Shown here piece by piece: positions 1 through 5,194 of a stretch of 5,194 bases of DNA (positions are counted from its first letter, which is position 1; the number at the start of each line of letters is the position of its first letter). Below the pieces are notes generated by a model, which saw only the letters and a list, made by a program, of their open reading frames with translations, had not been told where the DNA came from and made no database searches. The position numbers were made by a program, and so were the translations under genes. Origin of the DNA: Actinomycetes bacterium (GTDB taxonomy: Bacteria; Actinomycetota; Acidimicrobiia; Acidimicrobiales; Palsa-688); the NCBI GenBank assembly GCA_021808665.1, contig JAKBBA010000205.1, positions 1-5,194 on the forward strand, given 5' to 3'.

Positions 1-261
1 ATATTGCACCAGGCCCTGATCGACTCCGGGTGATTGGCGTGCCCGTTGGCCCAGTTCACTCAGGAACGATTCTTCGTGGTTCCCGAGGACGTAGTCAACC
101 CCCTTCGATTGCAAGAGCGAGACCACCTCGTTGCAAAACTTGTACTCTGAGAAGGCATCTCCAGCGAAGAGAAGTCTGTCGACCTGTTCTTCGAGTGCAT
201 CCACGGCGCGCTGCAGGTTACGGAAGTGGCCGTGCGCATCCGAGATGAGCCCAACGCGCAT
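1..261 (-). CDS. Metallophosphoesterase, calcineurin-like (YfcE/MJ0936 type), 3' end outside window
   Basis: Partial gene: 87 residues are visible and the frame is open to the window edge. The translation begins MRVGLISDAHGHF and carries the N-terminal metal-binding motifs of binuclear metallophosphoesterases in the expected order and spacing: D8-x-H10 (SDAHGH), G34-D35 (AGDAF) and G60-N61-H62-E63 (GNHEE). The C-terminal histidine motifs lie beyond the edge. An in-frame TGA ten bases upstream makes the ATG at 261-259 the natural start; the ribosome site is weak (a GAG-rich stretch). It starts 23 bp after the thiolase-like gene on the same strand, so it is probably the third gene of that operon. 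Family members hydrolyse phosphodiesters or phosphomonoesters in the cytoplasm. The substrate cannot be inferred here, and its place in an acyl-CoA catabolic operon is unexplained. The family call is firm; the function is open. Confidence 0.85.
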   Translation of the reverse strand, partial: MRVGLISDAHGHFRNLQRAVDALEEQVDRLLFAGDAFSEYKFCNEVVSLLQSKGVDYVLGNHEESFLSELGQRARQSPGVDQGLVQY

Positions 262-284
262 TAGCCCATCTCACTCTCGTGCAT

Positions 285-1451
285 CTACAGGGTCGCTTCC
301 GTCCCGAAGAGAGCCGAGCTGACCGCCGTGTCCCCGGGTCCACCGGTCATCAAGGAGAGCTGCGCTGACGGCACCTGATTTGTGGATTCACCGCGTAGCT
401 GCCGTATTGCTTCGGGGACGAGGCCCATCCCATGCAGGAAACCCTCCGCCAGGTTTCCCCCTGCGGTGTTGATCGGCAGCTTGCCATCGGGGGCAATGAG
501 ATTCTCAAACGTCAGGGCATCTCCTGCGGTTTCATGCGTACAGAAGCCGTGGTCGATTAGGGCCGCCACACCGGGACCCGTAAAGTTCTCGTACACTTGG
601 ACCACATCGACGTCGGCCGGACCGTATCCTGACTCAGCCCACAGTCTCCGAGCCACGGACGAGAAGCCAGCGCTCGTGTAAGGCTCTCGGCTCTCCTGTA
701 CGGCGCCCCATCCCTTCTCTGCTCCCATCGGGGCTGAGAGAATATACGCAGGTGTTTGGCGCAGGTCTTTGGCCCGTTCAGCGGAAACGACGATGACCGC
801 CGCGGCTCCGTCGCTCTCGCGAGAACAGTCAAACAAGTGATACGGCTCAGATATGAACCGGGAGTTCTCATACATCTCTTCGTCCAGTTTGATGGAGTAA
901 CCCTGAGCGGCCGGATTCCGGTTGGCGTGATAATAGGCCGCCATGGCCATAGCCCTCATCGTCGATCTCGGCACGCCTTCATACTCAGTCATCCTCTGCG
1001 ACCGCATGGCACATAGCTGCGCCGGCGCTTCCGACCCATTGACCATGTACTGGGCTGCTGTGTCATCCTGAGACACGGCCACACGGAGGCGACGATTGCT
1101 TTGCTCTGCGAGCGACCGGAAGACGACAACGGTGTCGGCCTGACCTGCGATGATGGCGCTGGCGGCAAGGCCCAGCGCCCCGGGTATCCCCCCACCGTGT
1201 GACCACACGAGCGCATCGAAGCGCATTTCTTTCGTCCCCAACGCCGGCATCAACCGCTGTCCGTCGTTCCGCTCCGAACCGTAAGATACGAATCCATCGA
1301 TATCGGCAGGCAGGATTCCTGCGTCGTCACAAGCTGCGACAACCGCCTTTAGGCAGAGCTTCAGTTCGGGATCCGGGGACGTCGAGCGCTTATAGAACGG
1401 TGTCTGCCCGATTCCTGCCACAGCCGTCTTACCGCGAAACCTGCTGTTCAC
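285..1451 (-). CDS. Thiolase-fold protein, SCP-x/Ltp2-like (acyl-CoA aldol-lyase or thiolase)
   Basis: The protein has 388 residues, normal for lipid-transfer-protein-type thiolases. The N-terminal half has the family start (GKTAVAGIGQTPF, residues 7-19), an AGI.P.DIDGF segment (44-54) and the glycine-rich turn SHGGGIPGALG (84-94), where classical thiolases carry the nucleophilic cysteine; no cysteine is there. The C-terminal half has DVVQVYENFTG (282-292, Y287), INTAGGNLAEGFLHG (327-341, H340) and a LMTGGPGD turn (368-374). This pattern, together with the DUF35 gene directly upstream, matches the group that contains the steroid side-chain retro-aldolase Ltp2, which works as a complex with a DUF35 domain. 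Aldol-lyase chemistry on a hydroxyacyl-CoA is therefore more likely than Cys-dependent thiolysis, but the substrate is unknown. The start is GTG at 1451-1449, overlapping the upstream stop (GTGA) and served by a near-ideal ribosome site; the stop is TAG. An in-frame GTG at residue 11 would cut into the conserved first strand. Confidence 0.88.
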   Translation of the reverse strand: MNSRFRGKTAVAGIGQTPFYKRSTSPDPELKLCLKAVVAACDDAGILPADIDGFVSYGSERNDGQRLMPALGTKEMRFDALVWSHGGGIPGALGLAASAIIAGQADTVVVFRSLAEQSNRRLRVAVSQDDTAAQYMVNGSEAPAQLCAMRSQRMTEYEGVPRSTMRAMAMAAYYHANRNPAAQGYSIKLDEEMYENSRFISEPYHLFDCSRESDGAAAVIVVSAERAKDLRQTPAYILSAPMGAEKGWGAVQESREPYTSAGFSSVARRLWAESGYGPADVDVVQVYENFTGPGVAALIDHGFCTHETAGDALTFENLIAPDGKLPINTAGGNLAEGFLHGMGLVPEAIRQLRGESTNQVPSAQLSLMTGGPGDTAVSSALFGTEATL

Positions 1452-1930
1452 GAGACCTCCTTCGTTCCGCTGTGCGCCTGTTGGGCTCCCTCGGCTGAGG
1501 GGTCAATTACCCAGCGGATGGTGGCGTAGTTCTTGGACACGGGCGATGGACGCTGTATCTCGCCTCGCACGGGTACACCGATACGGAGGTTTGACTCGTC
1601 GCCCTTCAAGACTCCGAGCACTCGAGAGTTCCCTGCGTTGGGCAGCTCTGCCAAGACCACCACATACGGAACCTCGGCGGCCCGCTCCAGGACCCTATCG
1701 AACTTGTACCAGGTCCGAGTCCAGGAGTAGAGCGTGCCCACCGGTTCGGTGTCCACCCAGTCGCTCTCCCATGATCCGCACTCGCCGCATCTCCAATGAG
1801 CCGGCCACATCCAACGACCGCACCCTGCGCATCGCGGCAAGAGAAACCGGTTCTCCTCGAGACCTTGCCAGTACCGATCGTCAGCATCGATCCCCCCCGA
1901 GATCTTGTTGGCCAGGTAGCTGTACTCCAT
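1448..1930 (-). CDS. Zn-ribbon / OB-fold protein, DUF35 family (ChsH2-DUF35-like partner of a thiolase-like enzyme)
   Basis: The protein has 160 residues and the two-part DUF35 layout. An N-terminal helical stretch (DDRYWQGLEENRFLLPRC, residues 17-34) leads into a rubredoxin-like zinc ribbon with C34-x2-C37 and C48-x2-C51. An OB-fold follows, beginning at VGTLYSWTRTW (64-74) and ending near GEIQRP (123-128). Proteins of this kind bind next to thiolase-like partners and help form the acyl-CoA site; they have no catalysis of their own that is firmly known. The gene overlaps the thiolase-like gene by 4 bp, which supports translational coupling and a stable complex. Start ATG at 1930-1928, preceded by AGGGGG (plus-strand 1935-1940) four bases away. 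It is the first gene of the minus-strand operon, divergent from the molybdoenzyme gene. It is a stand-alone DUF35 protein, not fused to a MaoC-like hydratase as in ChsH2. Confidence 0.9.
   Translation of the reverse strand: MEYSYLANKISGGIDADDRYWQGLEENRFLLPRCAGCGRWMWPAHWRCGECGSWESDWVDTEPVGTLYSWTRTWYKFDRVLERAAEVPYVVVLAELPNAGNSRVLGVLKGDESNLRIGVPVRGEIQRPSPVSKNYATIRWVIDPSAEGAQQAHSGTKEVS
1455..1463 (-). promoter_or_regulatory. Strong ribosome binding site for the thiolase-like gene
   Basis: On the minus strand this reads GAAGGAGGT, followed by CTC and then GTG at 1451. It is an almost complete complement of the 16S rRNA 3' end. It lies inside the last codons of the DUF35 gene and settles the GTG start, because no ATG lies nearby. 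The spacer from GGAGG to GTG is four bases, slightly short. Confidence 0.75.
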
Positions 1931-1944
1931 GGAGCCCCCTACTC

Positions 1945-1974
1945 GTCACATCGTGTCGCAAGAATCGATATGCT
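1945..1974 (+). promoter_or_regulatory. Weak candidate promoter for the molybdoenzyme gene
   Basis: GTCACA (1945-1950, four of six matches to TTGACA) and TATGCT (1969-1974, fits TANNNT) are 18 bases apart. The implied leader to the 2056-2107 start region would be about 75-125 bases. It is listed because the divergent gene needs a promoter in this short gap and nothing better was seen. Confidence 0.15.
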
Positions 1975-1979
1975 TGTCG
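1957..1979. promoter_or_regulatory. Imperfect inverted repeat in the divergent intergenic region, possible operator
   Basis: CGCAAG (1957-1962) and CTTG-T-CG (1973-1979) form an inverted repeat with one extra T in the right arm, around a centre containing the palindrome ATCGAT (1964-1969). It overlaps the predicted minus-strand transcription start and the weak plus-strand -10, a position where a repressor could control both directions. No regulator gene lies in the window and the arms are short, so this is only a candidate. Confidence 0.2.
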
Positions 1980-2008
1980 ACTGTAGCAGCGGTTTGGGCG
2001 AGCCGCAA
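1980..2008 (-). promoter_or_regulatory. Candidate sigma-70-type promoter for the DUF35-thiolase-phosphoesterase operon
   Basis: Read on the minus strand, TTGCGG (2008-2003) and TACAGT (1985-1980) are separated by exactly 17 bases. TACAGT fits the TANNNT form of actinobacterial -10 boxes; the -35 box is a poor match to TTGACA. Transcription would start near 1973, giving a leader of about 40 bases before the ATG at 1930. The match was made by eye and such elements are common by chance. Confidence 0.3.
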
Positions 2009-2046
2009 TCGTCCGCGTCGGTGTCCAGCGACAGCCGGACCAGCAT

Positions 2047-2054
2047 GGGGAGGG
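2047..2054 (+). promoter_or_regulatory. Purine-rich ribosome site bearing on the molybdoenzyme start
   Basis: GGGGAGGG lies one base before GTG 2056, four before GTG 2059 and thirteen before ATG 2068. By spacing the second GTG (2059) is the best served. A second run, GGGGAG at 2090-2095, lies eleven bases before ATG 2107. The start is not settled by this evidence. Confidence 0.4.
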
Positions 2055-2055
2055 T

Positions 2056-4326
2056 GTGGTGCCAGGCATGAAGCCTGCAAGAGGAGACCGGGGAGCGCCC
2101 ACGGGCATGGAACCGTCACAGTGCCTGACGTGCATCAACACGTGCGGCGTACTGGTCGACATCGAAGATGGCCGGGTGGCTCGGGTCACCGGCGATCGGG
2201 ACAGCCCGATCTCCCACGGGTACACGTGCGTCAAAGGGCGAGCCCAGCCAACACTGCTCTACTCCGCGGACCGGCTCCTCGAGCCTCGCATGCGGCTGCC
2301 CGACGACACGTTCGAGCCGCTCCCCAGTTCGGTCGCCGCGCAGGCGATCGCCGACGGACTCACGAGGATTATCGACCGCCACGGGCCTCAAGCTGTCGCA
2401 CTCTATTTCGGCACCTCGCTGAACTCGTGTCTCGGGACGGTGTCATTCGCCAGCGCATTCATGAACGCGATTGGCTCCTCCCTCCAATTCAGCACTAACA
2501 CGATCGACAAGGGTGGCCGGGACGTTGCCGCCGCCCTCCATGGCTCGTGGATGGCGCCTCGACAGGCCTGGAGCCGCCCTGACGTCGCTCTCCTGCTGGG
2601 CATCAACCCCATGGTCAGCTACCAAGGTCTGCCAATCGGTCACCCTGGAAAGTGGCTGTCCGACAACCTTGAAAGGGGAATGACGCTCATCGTCGTCGAC
2701 CCCCGTCGTACCGATATTGCGAAGCGAGCTCACCATCATCTCCAGACGAGACCCGGAAGTGACGTCGTCTTCCTGGCGGCGCTACTGCATGTCATCCTGG
2801 AACAGGGCCTCGGCGACGCGGCGTTCGTCGCTACCCACACCAGGGGCGCCGACGAACTTCGAGGTGCGGTCCGACGATTCTCGCCTGAGGCGGTAGCAGC
2901 CCGGGTCGGGATCGACGCAGAGGAGATCGTAAAGACCGCCCGCCTCTTCGCGAACGCCGAGCGAGGCTTCGCCGTCGCCGGGACGGGGCCCCACATGACG
3001 GGGGAGGGCAGCCTCGTCGAATATCTGCTCCTCAACCTGGAGGCCGTCTGCGGCCACTACCTCCGAGAGGGCGAGCTCGTCCCCAACGGAGGGAGTCTCA
3101 TTCCAACGATGTCCCACCGGGCGCAAGCAGCGAACCCACGGCCCGCCATCGGGCTCGGGGAGGAGTTCCGGGTCCGCGGCCTCACTCGAAGTGCAGCCGG
3201 ACCTCCAGCGGCGGCACTGCCGGACGAGATACTTCTTCCCGGCGATGGACAGATACGCGCCCTCCTGTGCGTCGGAGGGAACCCTGCCGCCGCACTCCCT
3301 GGGACGAGCAAGGCGATCGCTGCGCTGAGGTCGCTCGATCTCTTGGTCTGCGTCGATCCCTGGATGTCGGAGACCGCCCGTCTGGCCCACTACGTGATCG
3401 CCCCCACGATGTGGCCCGAGGCACCCAGCATCTCCCTGATGGCCGATCAGGTGTCATTGCGGGCGCCGGGGTACGGGCTGTCTGCCGCCTACGCCCGCTA
3501 TGCGCCCGCCGCCGTGGCGCCCCCTGCGGGATCCGACGTGTTGCCCGACTGGCTGTTCTTCTACCGTCTCGCCCAGCAGATGGGTCTTCAGCTCAAGCTT
3601 GCGATCGGCGCCCGGGCAGGACAGAAGGCCCTACCGTCTGCAGCAACGATCCGCATCGACATGACCGAGGAGCCGTCGCACGACGAGGTGCTCGACATGA
3701 TCACCGCTGGCTCACGCGTTCCGTTGTCAGAGGTGCGCCGGCATCCGCACGGAGCGATGTTCCCCGATCCACCCCTCTATGTGGAGCCGGCGGAGCCGGA
3801 CTGGACGGGCCGTCTCGACCTCGCCAATCCGGACATGATCGCTGATCTCGAGCAGGTGCCGCTCGCCCCAACGGTGGATCACGAATATCCCTTCCGGATG
3901 ATCCCACGCCGGATGCAGCACGTTCACAACTCCAGCTGCCACATCCTTGCGACCAACAAGGGCCGCTTCTACAACCCGGCCTTCATGAACCCTGCGGACT
4001 TGGCGGAACTCGGGCTGGAGGACGGCGCCCTCGCTGAGATCCGGAGCCCAGAGGGACGGATCGTTGCGGTCTCGACAGCTGATCCGACCGTCGGGCGCGG
4101 CCTGATATCCATCACCCACTGCTTCGGCGATCTAGAAGCCGCAGACGAAGCAGCCAACCCACACCGCCGGGGTACGAACGTGAACTGGCTGACCCGAAAC
4201 GATCTTGTGTACGACCGCTACACAGGTCAGCCCCTCATGACGAACATTGCAGTGGCCATTGCACCAGTCACAGGTGCGGGAGCGACCTCGGCGCCTCACG
4301 ACGAGCGGAACGGGACGCCCGGCTGA
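2056..4326 (+). CDS. Molybdopterin (bis-MGD) / [4Fe-4S] oxidoreductase, DMSO-reductase superfamily
   Basis: 756 residues from the most upstream GTG, the usual length for a single-subunit catalytic protein of this superfamily. An N-terminal [4Fe-4S] motif is visible: C23-x2-C26-x3-C30-x27-C58 (CLTCINTC ... GYTCVKGR). Cofactor-binding segments follow: LLLGINPMVSYQG (179-191), LIVVDPRRTD (211-220), the AGTGPHMT region (308-315), LLCVGGNPAAALPG (403-416) and LVCVDPWMSETARLAHYVIAP (430-450). The C-terminal molybdopterin-dinucleotide-binding domain runs from about 611 (YPFRM) through NPADLAELGLEDG (645-657) to GQPLMTNIAVAI (724-735). No twin-arginine signal is seen, so the protein is probably cytoplasmic. 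The residue aligning with the Mo-ligand Cys/Sec of formate dehydrogenases appears to be D151 (FSTNTID). Relatives include oxidoreductases and acetylene hydratase, so the reaction is open. ATG 2068 and ATG 2107 are alternative starts; all keep the cluster. Stop TGA overlaps the next ATG (TGATG). Confidence 0.9.
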   Translation: MVPGMKPARGDRGAPTGMEPSQCLTCINTCGVLVDIEDGRVARVTGDRDSPISHGYTCVKGRAQPTLLYSADRLLEPRMRLPDDTFEPLPSSVAAQAIADGLTRIIDRHGPQAVALYFGTSLNSCLGTVSFASAFMNAIGSSLQFSTNTIDKGGRDVAAALHGSWMAPRQAWSRPDVALLLGINPMVSYQGLPIGHPGKWLSDNLERGMTLIVVDPRRTDIAKRAHHHLQTRPGSDVVFLAALLHVILEQGLGDAAFVATHTRGADELRGAVRRFSPEAVAARVGIDAEEIVKTARLFANAERGFAVAGTGPHMTGEGSLVEYLLLNLEAVCGHYLREGELVPNGGSLIPTMSHRAQAANPRPAIGLGEEFRVRGLTRSAAGPPAAALPDEILLPGDGQIRALLCVGGNPAAALPGTSKAIAALRSLDLLVCVDPWMSETARLAHYVIAPTMWPEAPSISLMADQVSLRAPGYGLSAAYARYAPAAVAPPAGSDVLPDWLFFYRLAQQMGLQLKLAIGARAGQKALPSAATIRIDMTEEPSHDEVLDMITAGSRVPLSEVRRHPHGAMFPDPPLYVEPAEPDWTGRLDLANPDMIADLEQVPLAPTVDHEYPFRMIPRRMQHVHNSSCHILATNKGRFYNPAFMNPADLAELGLEDGALAEIRSPEGRIVAVSTADPTVGRGLISITHCFGDLEAADEAANPHRRGTNVNWLTRNDLVYDRYTGQPLMTNIAVAIAPVTGAGATSAPHDERNGTPG

Positions 4327-4600
4327 TGCACCTTGCACTGCTCCTGGAGATGGCTGCCGAGGGCTTCGCCGACCGTACGGTGCTTGGCACGCGCGCCGAT
4401 GGGATGACGGCAGCAGAGCTAGCTACAGCGGCCCAACATCTCGGCGCCTTCTTCGCCGACCAACCCGGCGAGCGGATCGGCTTGGTCGACCTCAACTCCG
4501 ACGCCCTGCCCCTGGCATTGTTCGGCGCAGCGCTGGCGGGAAAGCCGTTCGTGCCGATGAACTACCGGCTGACCGACGATCAGCTGCGGGGCCTTGTGGC
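4326..4600 (+). pseudogene. AMP-forming acyl-CoA synthetase/ligase, N-terminal fragment, broken at a junction
   Basis: The first ~90 residues look like the N-terminus of an AMP-binding (ANL) acyl-CoA synthetase: LLLEMAAEGFADRTVLGT (5-22), [17 protein letters not shown] (27-43), [20 protein letters not shown] (48-67) and [17 protein letters not shown] (71-87), the last being the typical NYRLT segment. A full enzyme is about 500 residues with a P-loop-like SSGTTG motif further on; none of that is present. After about residue 90 the frame stays open to 4991, but the added 130 residues are the antisense of hsdM and resemble no synthetase. The ATG shares one base with the stop of the molybdoenzyme gene, so the two were co-translated. 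The intact enzyme would activate a carboxylic acid to its CoA thioester, feeding the acyl-CoA enzymes on the other arm. The fragment cannot be active. The boundary is known only to within about 15 bases. Confidence 0.8.
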
Positions 4601-4605
4601 CCTCG
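4590..4605. other. Rearrangement or assembly junction between acyl-CoA synthetase and hsdM
   Basis: Left of here the plus strand encodes acyl-CoA synthetase; right of here the minus strand encodes HsdM. HsdM similarity ends near H97-K98 (4598-4593) and synthetase similarity near L90 (4593-4595), so the two homologies meet with little or no gap. No target-site duplication, insertion-sequence end or tRNA is visible at the point. Confidence 0.65.
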
Positions 4606-4886
4606 TTGAGCAGGTAGTCCCAACGCGCCCGGTCGGGGACAAAGAACGACTCGCTGTAGAAGTCCGCCCGGTCCGCCCGCTGCTCAGCTTGCACTTGGGT
4701 CCGGCCCTTCCCCAGCTCGGTGCCGATGACCCCCTGACGCTCGTCCTCGAACTGATCCGAGCACCGCTTCAGGAACAGCGTCCCGAAGATGTACTCCTTG
4801 AACTCCGACGCATCCATCTTGCCCCGACGGATGTCGGCAGCAGCGTAGAGGTGGCGTTCGAGCTGTGGGAGGGTGAGCTTGCTCAT
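4593..4886 (-). pseudogene. hsdM: Type I restriction-modification DNA methyltransferase subunit M, N-terminal fragment
   Basis: The first ~98 residues are unmistakable HsdM N-terminal domain: [20 protein letters not shown] (4-23), [20 protein letters not shown] (24-43) and [15 protein letters not shown] (81-95). Complete HsdM proteins are about 500 residues, with the SAM-binding and NPPF catalytic motifs in the missing C-terminal part, so this piece cannot methylate DNA. The frame continues to 4419, but those 57 residues are antisense of the acyl-CoA synthetase. The start ATG at 4886-4884 is the first one after an in-frame stop; no good ribosome site precedes it, only a GCGGG stretch. In an intact system hsdS and hsdR normally lie nearby, but neither is visible. 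The truncation coincides exactly with that of the synthetase, so a deletion or contig chimera is more likely than gradual decay. Confidence 0.88.
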
Positions 4887-4987
4887 CCCGCTGCTGTCCG
4901 AGCAGGGCGCATGTCACAGCGTAGGCCCTGCGCCGCTGCCGGAGGCTCGCTCCGCTGGCGCTCGCTGGAAGGCTATGCAGTGCAAGA

Positions 4988-5006
4988 ATGAGCAACGGAT
5001 GAGCAA
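4988..5006. repeat. Two direct copies of ATGAGCAA, 11 bp apart
   Basis: ATGAGCAA occurs at 4988-4995 and again at 4999-5006. A third copy in opposite orientation (TTGCTCAT, 4879-4886) is the start-codon octamer of hsdM. The first two lie one DNA-helix turn apart, about 100 bases upstream of the hsdM start. Function is unknown; a regulator-binding role is only a guess. Confidence 0.4.
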
Positions 5007-5155
5007 ACCGGAGATGCGAGAGGCGGCTGGCGCATCCTCAGGCGCCCGACCAGCACCTGCGCAAGGCAAGTGAGGTGTTCACGTTTGGGTTTTACCTGGT
5101 GCTTTGTTGGAGGTTTGGGGGGACGACCGCGAGTTAGGCGGCTGGCGGCCACGGG

Positions 5156-5164
5156 TTGTCCACA
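5156..5164 (+). promoter_or_regulatory. Single DnaA-box-like site TTGTCCACA
   Basis: An exact match to the DnaA box used by high-GC actinobacteria. Only one copy was seen, so it is not evidence of a replication origin; isolated boxes occur across chromosomes. It mainly supports the actinobacterial assignment. Confidence 0.35.
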
Positions 5165-5194
5165 GTTTCAGCGTCGGCGGGTGGAGCGGGGGTC

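Larger units (their letters stand above)
4887..5194. other. Intergenic stretch upstream of hsdM, no convincing gene
   Basis: About 300 bases in which I see no supportable protein or RNA gene. Short open frames exist on both strands but lack good starts, ribosome sites or family resemblance. It holds the TTGCTCAT/ATGAGCAA copies, a weak 6-bp hairpin (GATGCG 5013-5018 with CGCATC 5031-5036) and one DnaA-box match. It should contain the promoter of hsdM, but no clear -10/-35 pair was recognised. Confidence 0.5.

Noticed and set aside
60..254. Minus-strand 64-codon closed frame in the phosphoesterase region
   Set aside because: A different minus-strand frame, open from 261 to the window edge, carries the three phosphoesterase motifs.
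1546..1986. Plus-strand open frame of 146 codons opposite the DUF35 gene
   Set aside because: Arg/Ser/Pro-rich antisense frame; the minus strand has the zinc-ribbon and OB-fold.
2782..3390. Long minus-strand open frame inside the molybdoenzyme gene (202 codons)
   Set aside because: Antisense shadow in high-GC DNA; no family resemblance, and the plus strand here carries conserved cofactor-binding segments.
3267..3845. Plus-strand open frame of 192 codons in another frame of the molybdoenzyme gene
   Set aside because: Arg/Pro-rich composition typical of a shifted high-GC frame, fully inside a confident gene.
4419..4592. C-terminal extension of the HsdM frame (57 residues)
   Set aside because: It is the antisense of the acyl-CoA synthetase and has none of the HsdM sequence expected after [10 protein letters not shown].
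4326..4991. Plus-strand open frame read as one 221-residue protein
   Set aside because: Only the first ~90 residues resemble a protein family (acyl-CoA synthetase); the rest is the complement of a well-conserved HsdM N-terminus.
5013..5036. GATGCG / CGCATC stem as a terminator
   Set aside because: Only 6 bp with a 12-base loop and no T-run after it on either strand.
4999..5073. Short plus-strand peptide frame starting MSKPEMREAAG (24 codons)
   Set aside because: No clear ribosome site, an alanine-rich tail and no recognisable relatives; probably chance.
5156..5164. Replication origin
   Set aside because: A single DnaA-box match, with no cluster of boxes and no AT-rich unwinding region.
5134..5193. 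Possible C-terminal tail of a minus-strand gene entering from the right (19 residues, ending NPWPPAA then TAA)
   Set aside because: Too short and low-complexity to support; nothing ties it to a family.
1..5194. CRISPR array, tRNA, rRNA or insertion-sequence ends
   Set aside because: No regular spaced repeats, cloverleaf, rRNA motif, transposase or terminal inverted repeat was seen, including at the 4590-4605 junction.

Overview
The window looks like high-GC actinobacterial DNA. The codon third positions are GC-rich, GTG is used as a start codon, a strong AAGGAGGT-type ribosome site is present, and an exact TTGTCCACA (the actinobacterial form of the DnaA box) lies near the right end. The taxon is an inference; no rRNA or other marker gene is present.

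Left half (1-1930, minus strand): three genes packed as one operon, read right to left. First is a stand-alone zinc-ribbon/OB-fold DUF35 protein (1448-1930). It overlaps by 4 bp (GTGA) a thiolase-fold protein of the SCP-x/Ltp2 type (285-1451). A calcineurin-like metallophosphoesterase follows 23 bp later and runs off the left edge (<1-261). DUF35 plus a thiolase-like protein is the known pairing in acyl-CoA side-chain cleavage, for example the steroid retro-aldolase Ltp2-ChsH2(DUF35).

Middle (1931-2055): a short divergent intergenic region with weak promoter-like elements and an imperfect inverted repeat. To its right, on the plus strand, is a 756-residue cytoplasmic-type molybdopterin/[4Fe-4S] oxidoreductase (2056-4326). 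It is coupled through TGATG to the beginning of an AMP-forming acyl-CoA synthetase (from 4326). The two arms together suggest a catabolic cassette: a Mo-enzyme modifies a substrate, a ligase makes the CoA thioester, and the thiolase/DUF35 pair cleaves it. The substrate cannot be read from the sequence.

Right part (about 4590-5194): the synthetase stops being recognisable after about 90 residues. The DNA beyond that point is the antisense of a clear HsdM N-terminus (type I restriction-modification methyltransferase), read from 4886 leftwards for about 98 residues. Both genes are therefore cut at the same point, tail to tail. The simplest explanations are one deletion joining two convergent genes or a chimeric assembly join. 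The last ~300 bp hold no convincing gene; they carry a repeated octamer that also occurs at the hsdM start, and the single DnaA-box match.
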